Positions 36,296 through 45,635 of a stretch of 64,000 bases of DNA are shown here, in pieces. A model generated the notes under the pieces. The model was not told the DNA's origin and did no database searches. It worked only from the letters and a program-made list of their open reading frames with translations. The position numbers and the translations under genes were made by a program. The DNA comes from Clostridioides sp. (GTDB lineage: Bacteria > Bacillota > Clostridia > Peptostreptococcales > Peptostreptococcaceae): positions 36,542-100,541 of the forward strand of contig JAISJN010000006.1 in NCBI GenBank assembly GCA_031261505.1, read 5' to 3'. How positions within the stretch are numbered: position 1 is the first letter of the stretch; the number at the start of each line of letters is the position of its first letter.

Positions 36296-37063
36296 ATGAA
36301 AGATAAAATCGAAAGTATTATATCGAGTTACGTCGATGAATTTTCAAGGCGTAATAACGTCAAGACCAGATGGAAATCACCTATAGTAGGATTTGCAGCT
36401 GTAAATGACCCTTTGTTCAATGAACTAAAATCAGCTGTAGGACCTGAACACATGATACCTATAGACTTCTCCCCTAATGCTAAAACAGTAATATCTTATT
36501 TCTTGCCGTTTGAAAACTCAATACCAGAAAGCAATGACAACGGCAAGAGGGAATCTTCCGAGGAATGGGTGATTGCCTACATAGAAACAAATAAATTGCT
36601 TTCCGAATTATCCTCACATCTCTTTGAAGAAATTGAAAAACTCGGGTATGAATGCTATGATTATCCCGTCAAATACGTATTTGACAAGGTTAATGACATC
36701 AGCAACTGGTCTCAAAGACATATTGCGTACATAGCCGGGGTTGGAACTTTTGGATTGAACAATATGATGATTACAAAGGACGGATGCTGTGGGCGCCTAG
36801 GCAGCGTCGTTACGAGTATGGATATATCCCCGACTTCTAGAGCATCTGTAGAGAGCTGTCTATTTAAAAGAAATGGAACATGCAAGCTATGTGTAGACAG
36901 ATGTGTCGCCGAAGCTCTACACCCAGACAGTGGCTTTGAAAGGTTCGCCTGTGATAAGATATGTAATGAAAATTCACAGCGCTACTCTTACCTTGGTAAT
37001 TTTGACGGATGTTGCGGAAAATGCTTGGTAGGTATGCCATGTTCTACTCGCGCTCCATTTTAA
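36296..37063 (+). CDS. QueG-like Fe-S protein (epoxyqueuosine reductase-related)
   Basis: 255 residues from the ATG at 36296; the upstream ATG at 36278 precedes the GGAG site and is not used. A central block HIAYIAGVGTFGLNNMMIT resembles the cobalamin/epoxyqueuosine-reductase core. The C-terminal part has CKLCVDRC and later CCGKCLVGMPC, which may hold [4Fe-4S] clusters. It is shorter than QueG (about 370 residues) and lacks the HEAT tail, so it belongs to the related clostridial Fe-S family whose function is not known to me. It is transcribed alone after the collagen-like gene. Confidence 0.8.
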   Translation: MKDKIESIISSYVDEFSRRNNVKTRWKSPIVGFAAVNDPLFNELKSAVGPEHMIPIDFSPNAKTVISYFLPFENSIPESNDNGKRESSEEWVIAYIETNKLLSELSSHLFEEIEKLGYECYDYPVKYVFDKVNDISNWSQRHIAYIAGVGTFGLNNMMITKDGCCGRLGSVVTSMDISPTSRASVESCLFKRNGTCKLCVDRCVAEALHPDSGFERFACDKICNENSQRYSYLGNFDGCCGKCLVGMPCSTRAPF

Positions 37064-37087
37064 TTTTCGCAATATTTTTACAAAAAC

Positions 37088-37116
37088 TTGCAAAATACTG
37101 AAATAAGGGCTATAAT
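37088..37116 (+). promoter_or_regulatory. Sigma-A promoter of the small coiled-coil gene
   Basis: TTGCAA (37088-37093), 17-base spacer, TATAAT (37111-37116). The predicted start of transcription is near 37123, leaving a leader of about 90 bases. Confidence 0.82.
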
Positions 37117-37122
37117 ACAGGT

Positions 37123-37135
37123 AGTCTTAAAGACT
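37123..37135. promoter_or_regulatory. Palindrome at the predicted transcription start
   Basis: AGTCTTAAAGACT, a perfect 13-base palindrome lying exactly at the expected +1. It could be a repressor operator or a 5' RNA cap hairpin. No known regulator is assigned. Confidence 0.4.
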
Positions 37136-37211
37136 CTATTGCCTGCACACATCAAAATTTTTACGTCTGACAATTAGATGATAATTTAAGCAATTCTAGG
37201 GAGGTTTTACT

Positions 37212-37466
37212 ATGATAAAATCGCAAGAAGAAGATATTAAAAGAGAAATGGCAGAACTTAAAACAAAGTCAGAAGGATTTTCAGATGATGTAAAAGCTAA
37301 GATGATAAAGGATTTAAATGAAGAGCGTGCAATGAGTACAGTAAAGATTAAAGAACAATTAGCTATACTAGAGCCACAGAGAAAAAGATCTGAAATTTCA
37401 GTAGCAACAAGTGCATACAATGAACAATTAATTGCAATTGACAAAAAAATAGATTCATTACAATAG
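37212..37466 (+). CDS. Small charged helical protein, unknown
   Basis: 84 residues, almost entirely Lys/Glu/Gln-rich and predicted helical or coiled coil, with no Cys, no signal peptide and no membrane segment. The ATG follows an excellent GGGAGG site and a near-consensus promoter, so the gene is real and probably well expressed. I do not recognise it. It ends about 12 bp before a reversed copy of the dispersed repeat, whose hairpin may terminate it. Confidence 0.75.
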   Translation: MIKSQEEDIKREMAELKTKSEGFSDDVKAKMIKDLNEERAMSTVKIKEQLAILEPQRKRSEISVATSAYNEQLIAIDKKIDSLQ

Positions 37467-37477
37467 ACATTAGCTTT

Positions 37478-37580
37478 ATGATATAAGTTGAGAATCATGT
37501 CCCCCTCTACAGATGGCGGGCATGATTCTCATTTAATTTGGGGCAATACCCTACTAAGTTTCCACTCAACTTACCTTCCC
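37478..37580 (-). repeat. Two-hairpin dispersed repeat, copy F (decayed, reversed)
   Basis: Right tip ATAAGTTGAGA (37480-37490), well-paired second hairpin GAGAATCATG-CCCC...GGGCATGATTCTC (37487-37533), then a degraded first hairpin and left end. It shares the GAATCATG variant with copy G. Confidence 0.65.
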
Positions 37581-37688
37581 GTTCTCAAAAATCGTATAAA
37601 TTTTTATAAAACTTGATAGGATTTTAGTTTTTGATTCGTATAACAAGTGTAGAATAAAATAATAAGCTTATTGGAAACGAGGTTGAAA

Positions 37689-38546
37689 ATGAAGATCACA
37701 GAAGAAAATTTCATTGCTGAGTTAAAACGTAGAAATGAAAAAGCATTGTACTATGTAATAGATGAATACGGCTGGATAATTAAATCGACTGCAAGAAATC
37801 AGCTCTATAACCTTCTAAGCTATCAAGAAGAATGTTTAATGGAAAAAGATTTAATCGTCTTAGATGGAGACCGACTTGTGACATCAACTACTTTCAGAGA
37901 TGAAAAAAATGGATTTGAAGGTATGCATTTCGCATGCAACATATAAATCAATGGCAAAGACGTAACTTCAGGTGGCAGTGGAATGGGTAAGAATCTAGAT
38001 GAACAAACTTACTTAGATGTCTCAAATAATGATTTAGACTTTCATACTGGAGACGAAGATTTAAATTTCAAAATTGTGTACAACGATATATCCACGTATA
38101 AGGGAAGTAAGGCAATTGCAGAAAATGTAAAAGGACCTTGGATATTCGAATTTACAACTAATTCTAGAGAAATAGCAAAAGATACTTATTCTCAAGAATT
38201 AAATACTGTACTAAATCTGTCTTTAGACTTTGATATCAATTTTAAAAAATACACTAGTAACAACCTTGGGCAAAAAATATATGCTGGTCCACAAAAAGGT
38301 GGAGTAAAATACGACCTAGAGCTTAGAGGTAAAGACGATTTAGGAAATGATGTAGTATTCTACCTATCTAGCGGAGATGAAAATAGAATGTTATTCGAAA
38401 ATGAAAAACTAAACGGAAACATAGATGAACAGGCTAAAATACTGACATTAAAACCATATGCCGTGAATATGCCAGAAACAAGCGGCAAGATGAGCAACGA
38501 CTTCAAACCAGTCGGCGAATCCTTCACAATAGACTTGACAAAATAG
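37689..38546 (+). pseudogene. Deletion-fused remnant of an ECF sigma factor gene and a DUF4179-type anti-sigma gene
   Basis: The frame starts with ATG at 37689 after GAGG and encodes about 50 residues like the start of an ECF sigma factor (ENFIAELKRRNEKALYYVID, NLLSYQEEC). It then changes at about 37838 to the extracellular part of an anti-sigma protein (IVLDGDRLVTSTT). A TAA at 37944 interrupts it. The same frame resumes (INGKDVTSGGSGMGKNLDE) and runs to 38546 with SGKMSNDFKPVGESF at the end. So the sigma DNA-binding part and the anti-sigma cytoplasmic and membrane parts are all lost. It lies directly next to the sortase/adhesin island. Confidence 0.82.
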
Positions 38547-38615
38547 CGGGAAACTTTAGTATACCACTGAAATTCCACACCATGCACTTACCAGCACATG
38601 CACTCACCATTTAAA

Positions 38616-38653
38616 AAACGAAGGTCGGAGTATATCTACTCCGACCTTCGTTT
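38616..38653. terminator. Bidirectional terminator
   Basis: AAACGAAGGTCGGAG (38616-38630) pairs perfectly with CTCCGACCTTCGTTT (38639-38653), 8-base loop. It separates the convergent sigma/anti-sigma remnant and the sortase gene. Confidence 0.9.
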
Positions 38654-38718
38654 AACTTGATTTAACTTGAGATTAGTTTGGGCTAGCTTGAAAAACATGT
38701 CACCCAAATCTTTAGGTT

Positions 38719-38748
38719 ATGCCCATTAAATGTCGATTCAACGCTTCT
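38719..38748 (+). repeat. Two-hairpin dispersed repeat, internally deleted (tips only)
   Basis: Left tip TTAAATGTCGATTCAACG is followed directly by CTTCTCAATTCA, like a right tip, with both hairpins missing. A separate AACTTGAGAT occurs at 38661. The sortase stop codon TGA (complement of 38748-38750) overlaps the right-tip-like sequence. Confidence 0.5.
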
Positions 38749-39629
38749 CAATTCACGCGTTTTGCTACTATTGCCAGACGTCCGTTTTCTATTGAATTTT
38801 CGCAGGTTGCGAGAGTTATGAGCTTATCTCCGTACTTAGCCTCTACCCCTGTGTTATAGAGTGCTCTGCTCTTACAGCTCTTCACATAATCGTTAAACTG
38901 CGATTCCTCGCCTGCATTTATAAATCTGTAAAACGGAAAGTCTCTTGAAGTACCCGTGTTTACAGTAGCTTTAAAGACTGCTACTATCTGGTAGGTACCC
39001 TCTCTCTCCAAGGTATTGAAATACACGTATTGATTATTTTTAAAGAAACTTTCGTCCTTGTACTTCATCAAGCCCGCAAACATAGATCCATTATTCATAT
39101 GGTGCCCGTATATTACTAGGTTGTCACTTGGCTCATTTACATCACAGGCTTCTTCTATATACGGTACTCCATAAAGCGAATACTGTTTGCTGAAGTTGTG
39201 TTTAAGATAGAAATTAGGACTGTTCTTCGTCTGCATTACTGGATAATTCACCCTGGTATTCGGTATACTTATCCAACCTATCAGATCGTGATTTTTGTTC
39301 CAGAGTTTATTTAAACCCGCTGTATCGGTTGTTATCCTATCGCTTGTGCCATTTTCTCCCGAGCTACTAGATCCTTTATTCGAATTCGATGAAGAAGTAC
39401 CTGAACTAGCCTTATCCTTGCTATTTTCACTGTTTACATCCTTGTCCCCTTGAGGGTTTTGAACTTGAGCATCTTCTCCACTTGGATCCACGCTGACAAA
39501 TTTGGCTATTTCATCAAATTCACCCTCCTGCTTTGCTTCCTCTCTGTGGTAGTCGTATATTTTGAGACCACAGACTCCAACCGAGACCAGGCATATAATC
39601 ATAAATATTAGAAAAACTGCCTTTTTCAT
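38748..39629 (-). CDS. Class B sortase (copy 2)
   Basis: 293 residues from the ATG at 39629, 4-5 bases after CGGAGG. An N-terminal membrane anchor (about 3-22) and a Ser/Asn/Gly-rich linker (about 50-100) precede the catalytic domain. Catalytic residues are His in YGHHMNN (176/177), Cys276 in TLATC and Arg284 in NGRLAIVAKR. The long N-terminal arm and the spacing fit class B. It cuts and transfers sorting-motif proteins to the cell wall; its likely substrates are the neighbouring adhesins ending in A/T-PKTGE. It lies 50 bp downstream of one adhesin gene. Confidence 0.93.
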   Translation of the reverse strand: MKKAVFLIFMIICLVSVGVCGLKIYDYHREEAKQEGEFDEIAKFVSVDPSGEDAQVQNPQGDKDVNSENSKDKASSGTSSSNSNKGSSSSGENGTSDRITTDTAGLNKLWNKNHDLIGWISIPNTRVNYPVMQTKNSPNFYLKHNFSKQYSLYGVPYIEEACDVNEPSDNLVIYGHHMNNGSMFAGLMKYKDESFFKNNQYVYFNTLEREGTYQIVAVFKATVNTGTSRDFPFYRFINAGEESQFNDYVKSCKSRALYNTGVEAKYGDKLITLATCENSIENGRLAIVAKRVN

Positions 39630-39678
39630 ACGACCTCCGTTCATCTGTAACGATTATCTAATTTATTAAAATTTGATC

Positions 39679-41325
39679 CTAGTTGAATTTATTTTTAATT
39701 CCTACAACTCCACCGATAGCTAATCCGAGTAATGCAAGTCCAGCCACTGCGTAAACTGCCTTCATGCTGTTGTCCTCTCCAGTCTTTGGCGCTGTTGAGG
39801 ATCCACCTACTTCCTTAGGTTTTTCAGTTGTTCCCGGTGTACTAGGTGTACTGGGTTGTTCTTTTGGTGGTTCTTCTTTTGGTGGTTCTTTACAAGGTGG
39901 TTCTGGTTTCTTTTCACATTCCTTTGTGTTAGTGAATAAGGTTCCACCCTCGTCGTTCGATATAATGACTACCTGTCCCGCCTTTTCTATCTTAACTGTG
40001 TATGTTTTTCCGTCTAGTACATATCCGTCTGGTGATTTTGATTCTTTAACCTTGTACTCTCCTAGTGGAAGGTCCTTAAATTCATATACACCTTTTTCTA
40101 TCTCTTTGAACTGACCTAGATTATTATCTTTGACACAGTATAGATCAAATACTGCTCCTGATAATTTAATCTTATTATCTGCTGAATCGACTTTTACTAT
40201 TTTAATCGATCCCGAGTCTTCAACCTTCTTTTCTATTTGAGCTGTTGCGTGCCCCCTTATTTCATCTGGTATCGCCACATCGCTGTAAGTTATTACATCT
40301 TGAATATTTCCAGCCTTATTAGCCAATTCATCTGCATTTTTTCTAAACTCGCCATCGCTCCAAACTACTATCCCTTTTCTGACTGAATCTTTCTTTTTTG
40401 CAGTTATGGTAATTGCAGTCGTAGGTTCTTTTGCTATGTGTACAGTCACCTTGTCTTGATCTACAGTAACAGTAGCACCCTCTGTAGCCGTAAAATCAAA
40501 TTTATCTGAAATCTTGTTTTCATCTATAAACGCATAGCTATATCCACCTGATTGGTCTGCTGTCAATTTAACAGGTGTTGACTCACCTACTGTGTTTCTC
40601 ATGAAACTTGGAATTTTTATATGATTTTGTACCGACGTAACTATTGCATCGTAATGTTCTAATATCTCTTTTCTCAATGGATTATCTTCTTTTATTTGAT
40701 CTAATACGTTGTTTTTTCCCTTTATCTTTGCATCATTATGTGAGAAATCAGGATTTCTTTCACCTACTTGGGTCTCCCATACCAATAGTTGTGTCGCTAT
40801 CTGATCTGCTAATTTTTCCATGTCTTCTTTGACATCTGGTCTCCAGTCTGTTGAATTATTCTCAGTAAATCCATACTGAAGCACACGCCCGATGTTTAAC
40901 TTTATCTCGCTTGGCGTAAGTACGTCGTTCAATGTATTAGGGTAATTGTCCCAATACGTTTCATCTTTCTCAGATAGCTTTCCTATTGCTGTCCCCGTAT
41001 TCAACGGTGCTCCCGTCTCTATGCAGTAGGCTACTGGACCATTTTGAGATTTTACTGACTTTGTCCAATACCCATTTCTGTTTTCGTGAACATCCCATCC
41101 ATTTAAATACTTGAGTTCTGTATGTCCCAATCCTGTTTTCCAATCGTCATATCCCCTCCAATCTCCGTTTTCTGAACTTACGGGTCTTGGATATATTGAT
41201 AAAAATACCTCTTGCTTATCTGCCGCCTCCACTGTTTGTTTAAATATACCTAGGTATCCGCTTAATACCATTAACAATGCTGTAAGTAGTGACAATCCTT
41301 TTTTGATTACCTTATGTTTTCTCAT
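39679..41325 (-). CDS. Cell-wall-anchored thioester-domain/SpaA adhesin (medium)
   Basis: 548 residues. Signal peptide at 1-35 ending VEAADK. An N-terminal thioester domain has YCIE with Cys101 and IATQLLVW with Gln179, the pair expected to form an internal Cys-Gln thioester able to bond to host or matrix amines. A middle Ig-like part is followed by one SpaA/Cna-B domain (IKIVKVDSADN to TYTVKIEK) with a Pro-rich linker. The C-terminus is a sorting signal, APKTGEDN plus hydrophobic stretch plus KNKFN. It is a surface adhesin or pilus-tip protein. It is followed by class B sortase copy 2, its likely anchoring enzyme. Confidence 0.9.
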   Translation of the reverse strand: MRKHKVIKKGLSLLTALLMVLSGYLGIFKQTVEAADKQEVFLSIYPRPVSSENGDWRGYDDWKTGLGHTELKYLNGWDVHENRNGYWTKSVKSQNGPVAYCIETGAPLNTGTAIGKLSEKDETYWDNYPNTLNDVLTPSEIKLNIGRVLQYGFTENNSTDWRPDVKEDMEKLADQIATQLLVWETQVGERNPDFSHNDAKIKGKNNVLDQIKEDNPLRKEILEHYDAIVTSVQNHIKIPSFMRNTVGESTPVKLTADQSGGYSYAFIDENKISDKFDFTATEGATVTVDQDKVTVHIAKEPTTAITITAKKKDSVRKGIVVWSDGEFRKNADELANKAGNIQDVITYSDVAIPDEIRGHATAQIEKKVEDSGSIKIVKVDSADNKIKLSGAVFDLYCVKDNNLGQFKEIEKGVYEFKDLPLGEYKVKESKSPDGYVLDGKTYTVKIEKAGQVVIISNDEGGTLFTNTKECEKKPEPPCKEPPKEEPPKEQPSTPSTPGTTEKPKEVGGSSTAPKTGEDNSMKAVYAVAGLALLGLAIGGVVGIKNKFN

Positions 41326-41726
41326 GAATATCTCCTCTTGTTTTCTCTATTTTGTTGTCTTTACTCTTATGTCGATATTTTAGGATTATCCAACCTCTTT
41401 GTTGTAGTTTCCGAATTTCATCACAGCATTTCATTTTCCATATATCAACATACATTTAAGAAGGTTGTCCCCACCCCATAGGATTAGGGACAATCCTTCC
41501 AATGTATATGTTTGATATTGTTGCTTTCAAGTCTTATCTCACCGGATATTTTCTTTTCTTGCTTTATTTAATAGAATATTGTTTGGTCCTTAAATCTTTG
41601 TTCACTAGAATATTGTTTGCTCGTTCGTTTGTTTTTTCATTAGAATATTGTTGGCTCTTGCTTTGTTCATCATACTGTTATCTATTTTTCTTGCTTCACA
41701 AAATATTGTTCGTACGTGATTTACCC
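41326..41726. other. Intergenic region with a short repeat array
   Basis: About 400 bp between the giant adhesin stop and the next adhesin start. It holds a hairpin near 41461-41498 (AAGGTTGTCCC / GGGACAATCCTT) and three copies of TAGAATATTGTTTG at 41572, 41606 and 41641, spaced 34-35 bp, with a weaker fourth near 41699. No convincing ORF. Confidence 0.5.
41572..41712. repeat. Imperfect ~34-bp direct repeat array
   Basis: TAGAATATTGTTTG (41572-41585 and 41606-41619) and TAGAATATTGTTGG (41641-41654), then AAAATATTGTTCG near 41700. Only the first 14 bases of each unit are conserved, and the remainder is T-rich with TTGTTCA traces. Not CRISPR-like. Confidence 0.6.
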
Positions 41727-44700
41727 CTAGTTGTCGTTTTTCTTCTTCTTAAATGCTGTAAATCCTCCTACTCCTAGACCCAATATCCCTAGTACAGCTA
41801 CTGCGTAAACTAGATTCATGGTATTGTCTTCACCAGTCTTTGGAGTTGTAGTAGAGCCACCAGATGGATTTTTCGGCTGTTCCTTAGGTTGCTCAGGTGT
41901 ACCAGGGTTAGCCGGAGTACCTGGTTCATTTGGTTTATTTGGTTTACATGGTTCATTTGGTGTATCTGGTTTTTTAGTGTTTTTAAAGAAATGAGTGTTG
42001 CTGTCGTTTTCGACAATCGCTACATCATTATCCTTTGTAATGTATACTGTATATGTTTTTTCATCTAGTACGTATCCTTCTGGCGCCTTAGTTTCTTTTA
42101 CCTTGTATTCCCCTACACTCAAGCCGCTCATTTCGTATACGCCCGTTGATATTTCTTTGAGCTTTCCGATTTCTTTATCGTCCTTATCGTAAACAGTGAA
42201 CTCTGCTCCAGAAAGCTTAGTGTTATTACATCCATTATCTACTTTTGTAAGCATTATCTTGCCTTTTACCCTTTGATTTGCAAATCCTTTTCCAACTACA
42301 TTTTCAACCCTTACTTTTTGACCATCTTCTTTTATTTCAACTGTGTAAGTGTTCTTATCTAACTCATATCCGACCGGCGCTACTATTTCCTTTACCTTAT
42401 ATACACCTATTGGTAGGTTTTTCATAAAGTATATTCCCTTGTTATCAGTAGTTTCAGTCATCACGCCGACTTTTTGATCCTTTGAATCGTATACTTCAAA
42501 TGTCGCATCTGTAAGTCTGTTCTCTGGATAGTCCTTGTCGAATTTAATAAGCTCGAGTTCACCCTTTTTGAGTTTGTTCTTAACTTTTACTGTCGTGTCC
42601 CTATCCGCTTCTACCTTCACGTTTATCGCTTCTACGATGACATATTGAGGTCCTGCGTTTTCTTCTCTTAGCACATAGTCTTTTGCTGAAATAGGTACAT
42701 TGTCAAATACAGCTTCACCGTTTTTATCTGTCACTGCCTTTAGGTTAACTTCCGTACCATTTACTGCAGTTCCCTTAAGTGAGAATTCTATACCTTCAAT
42801 CAATTTATCTTCGGAAGATTTCTTTACTACTACTCTACCCTTTTGTATATCGTTTCCAAATCCTCCGTCGGTTCTGTTTGTCACTACATATGTCTTTCCG
42901 TCTTCATTTATCTCTATATAATAAGTCGTATCATCGCCCTTATAACCGTTTGGCGCCTTGGTTTCCCTTATAGCGTATATTCCATACGGCAGGTCCAATG
43001 TCTCATATGAGCCTGGTTCTGACGGTATTGGAGTCATCACGCGAACTGGTTGATTTTTATCTAGATTATTTTCTGCATCTACCCTGTACACTGTGAATTC
43101 TGCCCCTGTTAATGCTTTATTTGTATCTGAGTCAATTTTTTTAACCCTGATATTTCCTTTTATTATCTTGTTGTTTACTGTTGCGTTTGTCACCTTGTTG
43201 AATTCTATAGTTATATCTTGTTTTTGCGGTACTACGTATTTAGAGCCAGTATCGACCTCTTCCAATGTATATGGAGTTGTTCCCGATGCCGGTACATCTT
43301 CAAATATCGCAACACCGTTTTTATTAGTTTTTGCTGTTAGGTTTATCTTTATTCCTGTTTTAGTGACTCCTGTAAGCCTAAACAGTATTCCTTCTACCAT
43401 CTTGTCGTCAGCTGTCTTTACTACCCTTAGGGTTCCATTTTCAGCTTCGTTGTCAAATCCGTGATTGGCGTTGTTCTCTATGTTTATTACTTCACCGTTT
43501 TTACTTATATTAGCTGTGTATTCCTTTGTATCTAGTACGTATCCTTCTGGTGCTTTCGTTTCCTTTACCTTGTACTCGCCCATTTCCAAATTGTCCATTT
43601 CATACTGACCCTTTGGCTCTTCTTTGAGTTTTCCAATTTCTTTTCCGTCTTTTGTTACCGTAAACTCAGCCCCCGATAGCTTATTATCTGGATACGCCTT
43701 GTCTACCTTTGTAAGTGTTATCTTACCTCTAGCCTTTTCATTTGTGTATAACTGTCCTTGTGCTAGGTTGTATACAATTGCAATCTGACCTTGAGTGCTT
43801 ATAGTAACCTTATGTTGTGTTGAATCTAAGATATACTTATCAGGTGCCTTTGTTTCTATTACTGTATACTCACCTGGTTTCAAATCACCCATGGTATAGA
43901 CTCCGTCGTTTTCAACAAGTACGCCCAGGTCTTCGTCACCCTTATACACGTGGAACTGCGCTCCTTTTAATTTTAACTCGTGGTCTTCACTATCTACTTT
44001 TGTTAGCTTGATACTACCTCTTATAAGTTTATTTTCAACATTTATAGTCGTTACCTTGTCCCAGTTTATTACTCCTATCTGGTCCTGAGGAACTACGTAC
44101 CTATTTGGTGTATTTATTTCTTGGAGTAAGTATCCATTTGAGCCAGTAATAGGTATGTTTTCAAATATAGCTACACCATCTGTATTTGTAGTAGCTTTCA
44201 TATCTATTTTTTTACCCGATAGTGATGTCCCTGTAAGTCTGAACTCCATTGAGTCTACTATTCCGTCTTCTGAACTCTTTTTAACTTTAAGAGTACCTTT
44301 CTTGAGGACGTTATCGAATTTAACCTCTGCAGTCTTTCCTAGTTCTACAACTACCTTTTGTTCATTTAGAGGCATGTATGGATCTCGCTCTACTTCTTTG
44401 ACTATATATTCACCTGGATCAATTTTAGGTACTGTTATTTCACCGTTTATACCAGTCTTGACGATTTCACTGTAGTTGTTTGGACCAGTGATAGTAAATT
44501 CAATTCCTGATACGTTGTTGTCCTCAGATGTCTTTATTATCTTTAAACCGCCTAAATCGAGATCCAGTTTTACATATCCATCGACGCTTTCAACTACTAC
44601 ATTATCTGTATATGTTAGAATATCTTGGACTTCTCCGTTCTTACCACTTCTAACCTCGCCGTCAGTCCACATTATCGTTTCTCTACGGTTTATATCTTTA

Positions 44701-45635
44701 TGTGCCTTAAGTGTTATTTTTCCCTTTGGCAGACTATCTGAATGCACAATTATTTTCTGTCCATCTCTCTCAATTGTAACTACATCAGACGTATCCGTAT
44801 ATTTTACCGAATACTCGAAATTACCAGTCACATTGTTTTGATCTTCAAAAATACATGTGTAGCCTCCAGCTGGGTCTGCTGTAAATTTTACAGTACCTGC
44901 CTTAGATTCTTGATAGTTCATATAGCTTGGTATCTTACCGTGATCTTGAACTAATTTTTCAATTCTCGCGTAATTTTCTAGTATTTGTTTTCTTATTGGG
45001 TTATTACCTTTTATTTCCTCTAGGACACGGTTGACTCCAGTTGGAGGAGTCCTCTTGGAAAAGTCTGGATATCTCTCCCCAACCTGCGTTTCCCATATCA
45101 GAATCTGTGTTGCCATCTCTGACGCCAACTTATTCATATCCTCTTCATTAGTTGGTTTCCATGCCAAAGAGTTATTCTCGCTGTAGCCATATACCAGTAT
45201 ACGACCTATGAGCGACTTTATCTGCATTGGTGTAAGTACATCGTTTAAATCTGGATATTTGTCCCAATATGTTTCATCTGCTGGTTTCAACTGCTCTCCT
45301 GTTGTACCGTTCAAATGGACTCCTGCCTCTATACAGTATGCAGCCCTTCCCTCGCTACTTCCATAGGATTTGATAAAGAAACTCTTGCTAGCGTTTGCAG
45401 TCCACCCATTTAGGAACTTAAGTGCCGAATGACCTAAATTTTCCTTCCAGTCATCGTAGTAACTGCTCCAGATGTCTCCACCCTCTGAGTTTAATGGACG
45501 CGGGTACTCGTTTAAATATATATTCCTGTCCGCGGCATCTGCTGTGCTCGTAAATAGACCAGAGTACATTGTCAGTACCATCATTAAAGACATAAATAAC
45601 GATGTTATTCGTTTTATAAATTTTCCTTCCTTCAT
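41727..45635 (-). CDS. Giant cell-wall-anchored thioester-domain adhesin with nine SpaA/Cna-B repeats
   Basis: 1302 residues from the ATG at 45635, which follows AAGGAGGG; the longer frame to 45677 has no such site. Signal peptide to about residue 35. A thioester domain has Cys101 (YCIE) and Gln177 (MATQILIW). About nine SpaA/Cna-B domains follow in two alternating types: one with KSSEDG-like starts and FRLTG, the other with LTKVD starts, AEFTVY and KETKAPEGYVLD. Such domains usually hold Lys-Asn/Asp isopeptide bonds. The end is a Pro/Asn/Glu linker, TPKTGEDN, a hydrophobic stretch and KKKKNDN. It is probably a pilus-like or stalk adhesin anchored by a class B sortase. Confidence 0.9.
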   Translation of the reverse strand: MKEGKFIKRITSLFMSLMMVLTMYSGLFTSTADAADRNIYLNEYPRPLNSEGGDIWSSYYDDWKENLGHSALKFLNGWTANASKSFFIKSYGSSEGRAAYCIEAGVHLNGTTGEQLKPADETYWDKYPDLNDVLTPMQIKSLIGRILVYGYSENNSLAWKPTNEEDMNKLASEMATQILIWETQVGERYPDFSKRTPPTGVNRVLEEIKGNNPIRKQILENYARIEKLVQDHGKIPSYMNYQESKAGTVKFTADPAGGYTCIFEDQNNVTGNFEYSVKYTDTSDVVTIERDGQKIIVHSDSLPKGKITLKAHKDINRRETIMWTDGEVRSGKNGEVQDILTYTDNVVVESVDGYVKLDLDLGGLKIIKTSEDNNVSGIEFTITGPNNYSEIVKTGINGEITVPKIDPGEYIVKEVERDPYMPLNEQKVVVELGKTAEVKFDNVLKKGTLKVKKSSEDGIVDSMEFRLTGTSLSGKKIDMKATTNTDGVAIFENIPITGSNGYLLQEINTPNRYVVPQDQIGVINWDKVTTINVENKLIRGSIKLTKVDSEDHELKLKGAQFHVYKGDEDLGVLVENDGVYTMGDLKPGEYTVIETKAPDKYILDSTQHKVTISTQGQIAIVYNLAQGQLYTNEKARGKITLTKVDKAYPDNKLSGAEFTVTKDGKEIGKLKEEPKGQYEMDNLEMGEYKVKETKAPEGYVLDTKEYTANISKNGEVINIENNANHGFDNEAENGTLRVVKTADDKMVEGILFRLTGVTKTGIKINLTAKTNKNGVAIFEDVPASGTTPYTLEEVDTGSKYVVPQKQDITIEFNKVTNATVNNKIIKGNIRVKKIDSDTNKALTGAEFTVYRVDAENNLDKNQPVRVMTPIPSEPGSYETLDLPYGIYAIRETKAPNGYKGDDTTYYIEINEDGKTYVVTNRTDGGFGNDIQKGRVVVKKSSEDKLIEGIEFSLKGTAVNGTEVNLKAVTDKNGEAVFDNVPISAKDYVLREENAGPQYVIVEAINVKVEADRDTTVKVKNKLKKGELELIKFDKDYPENRLTDATFEVYDSKDQKVGVMTETTDNKGIYFMKNLPIGVYKVKEIVAPVGYELDKNTYTVEIKEDGQKVRVENVVGKGFANQRVKGKIMLTKVDNGCNNTKLSGAEFTVYDKDDKEIGKLKEISTGVYEMSGLSVGEYKVKETKAPEGYVLDEKTYTVYITKDNDVAIVENDSNTHFFKNTKKPDTPNEPCKPNKPNEPGTPANPGTPEQPKEQPKNPSGGSTTTPKTGEDNTMNLVYAVAVLGILGLGVGGFTAFKKKKNDN

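Noticed and set aside
41572..41712. Possible CRISPR array
   Set aside because: Only 14 bases are conserved per unit, spacers are low-complexity, three to four units only, and there are no cas genes.
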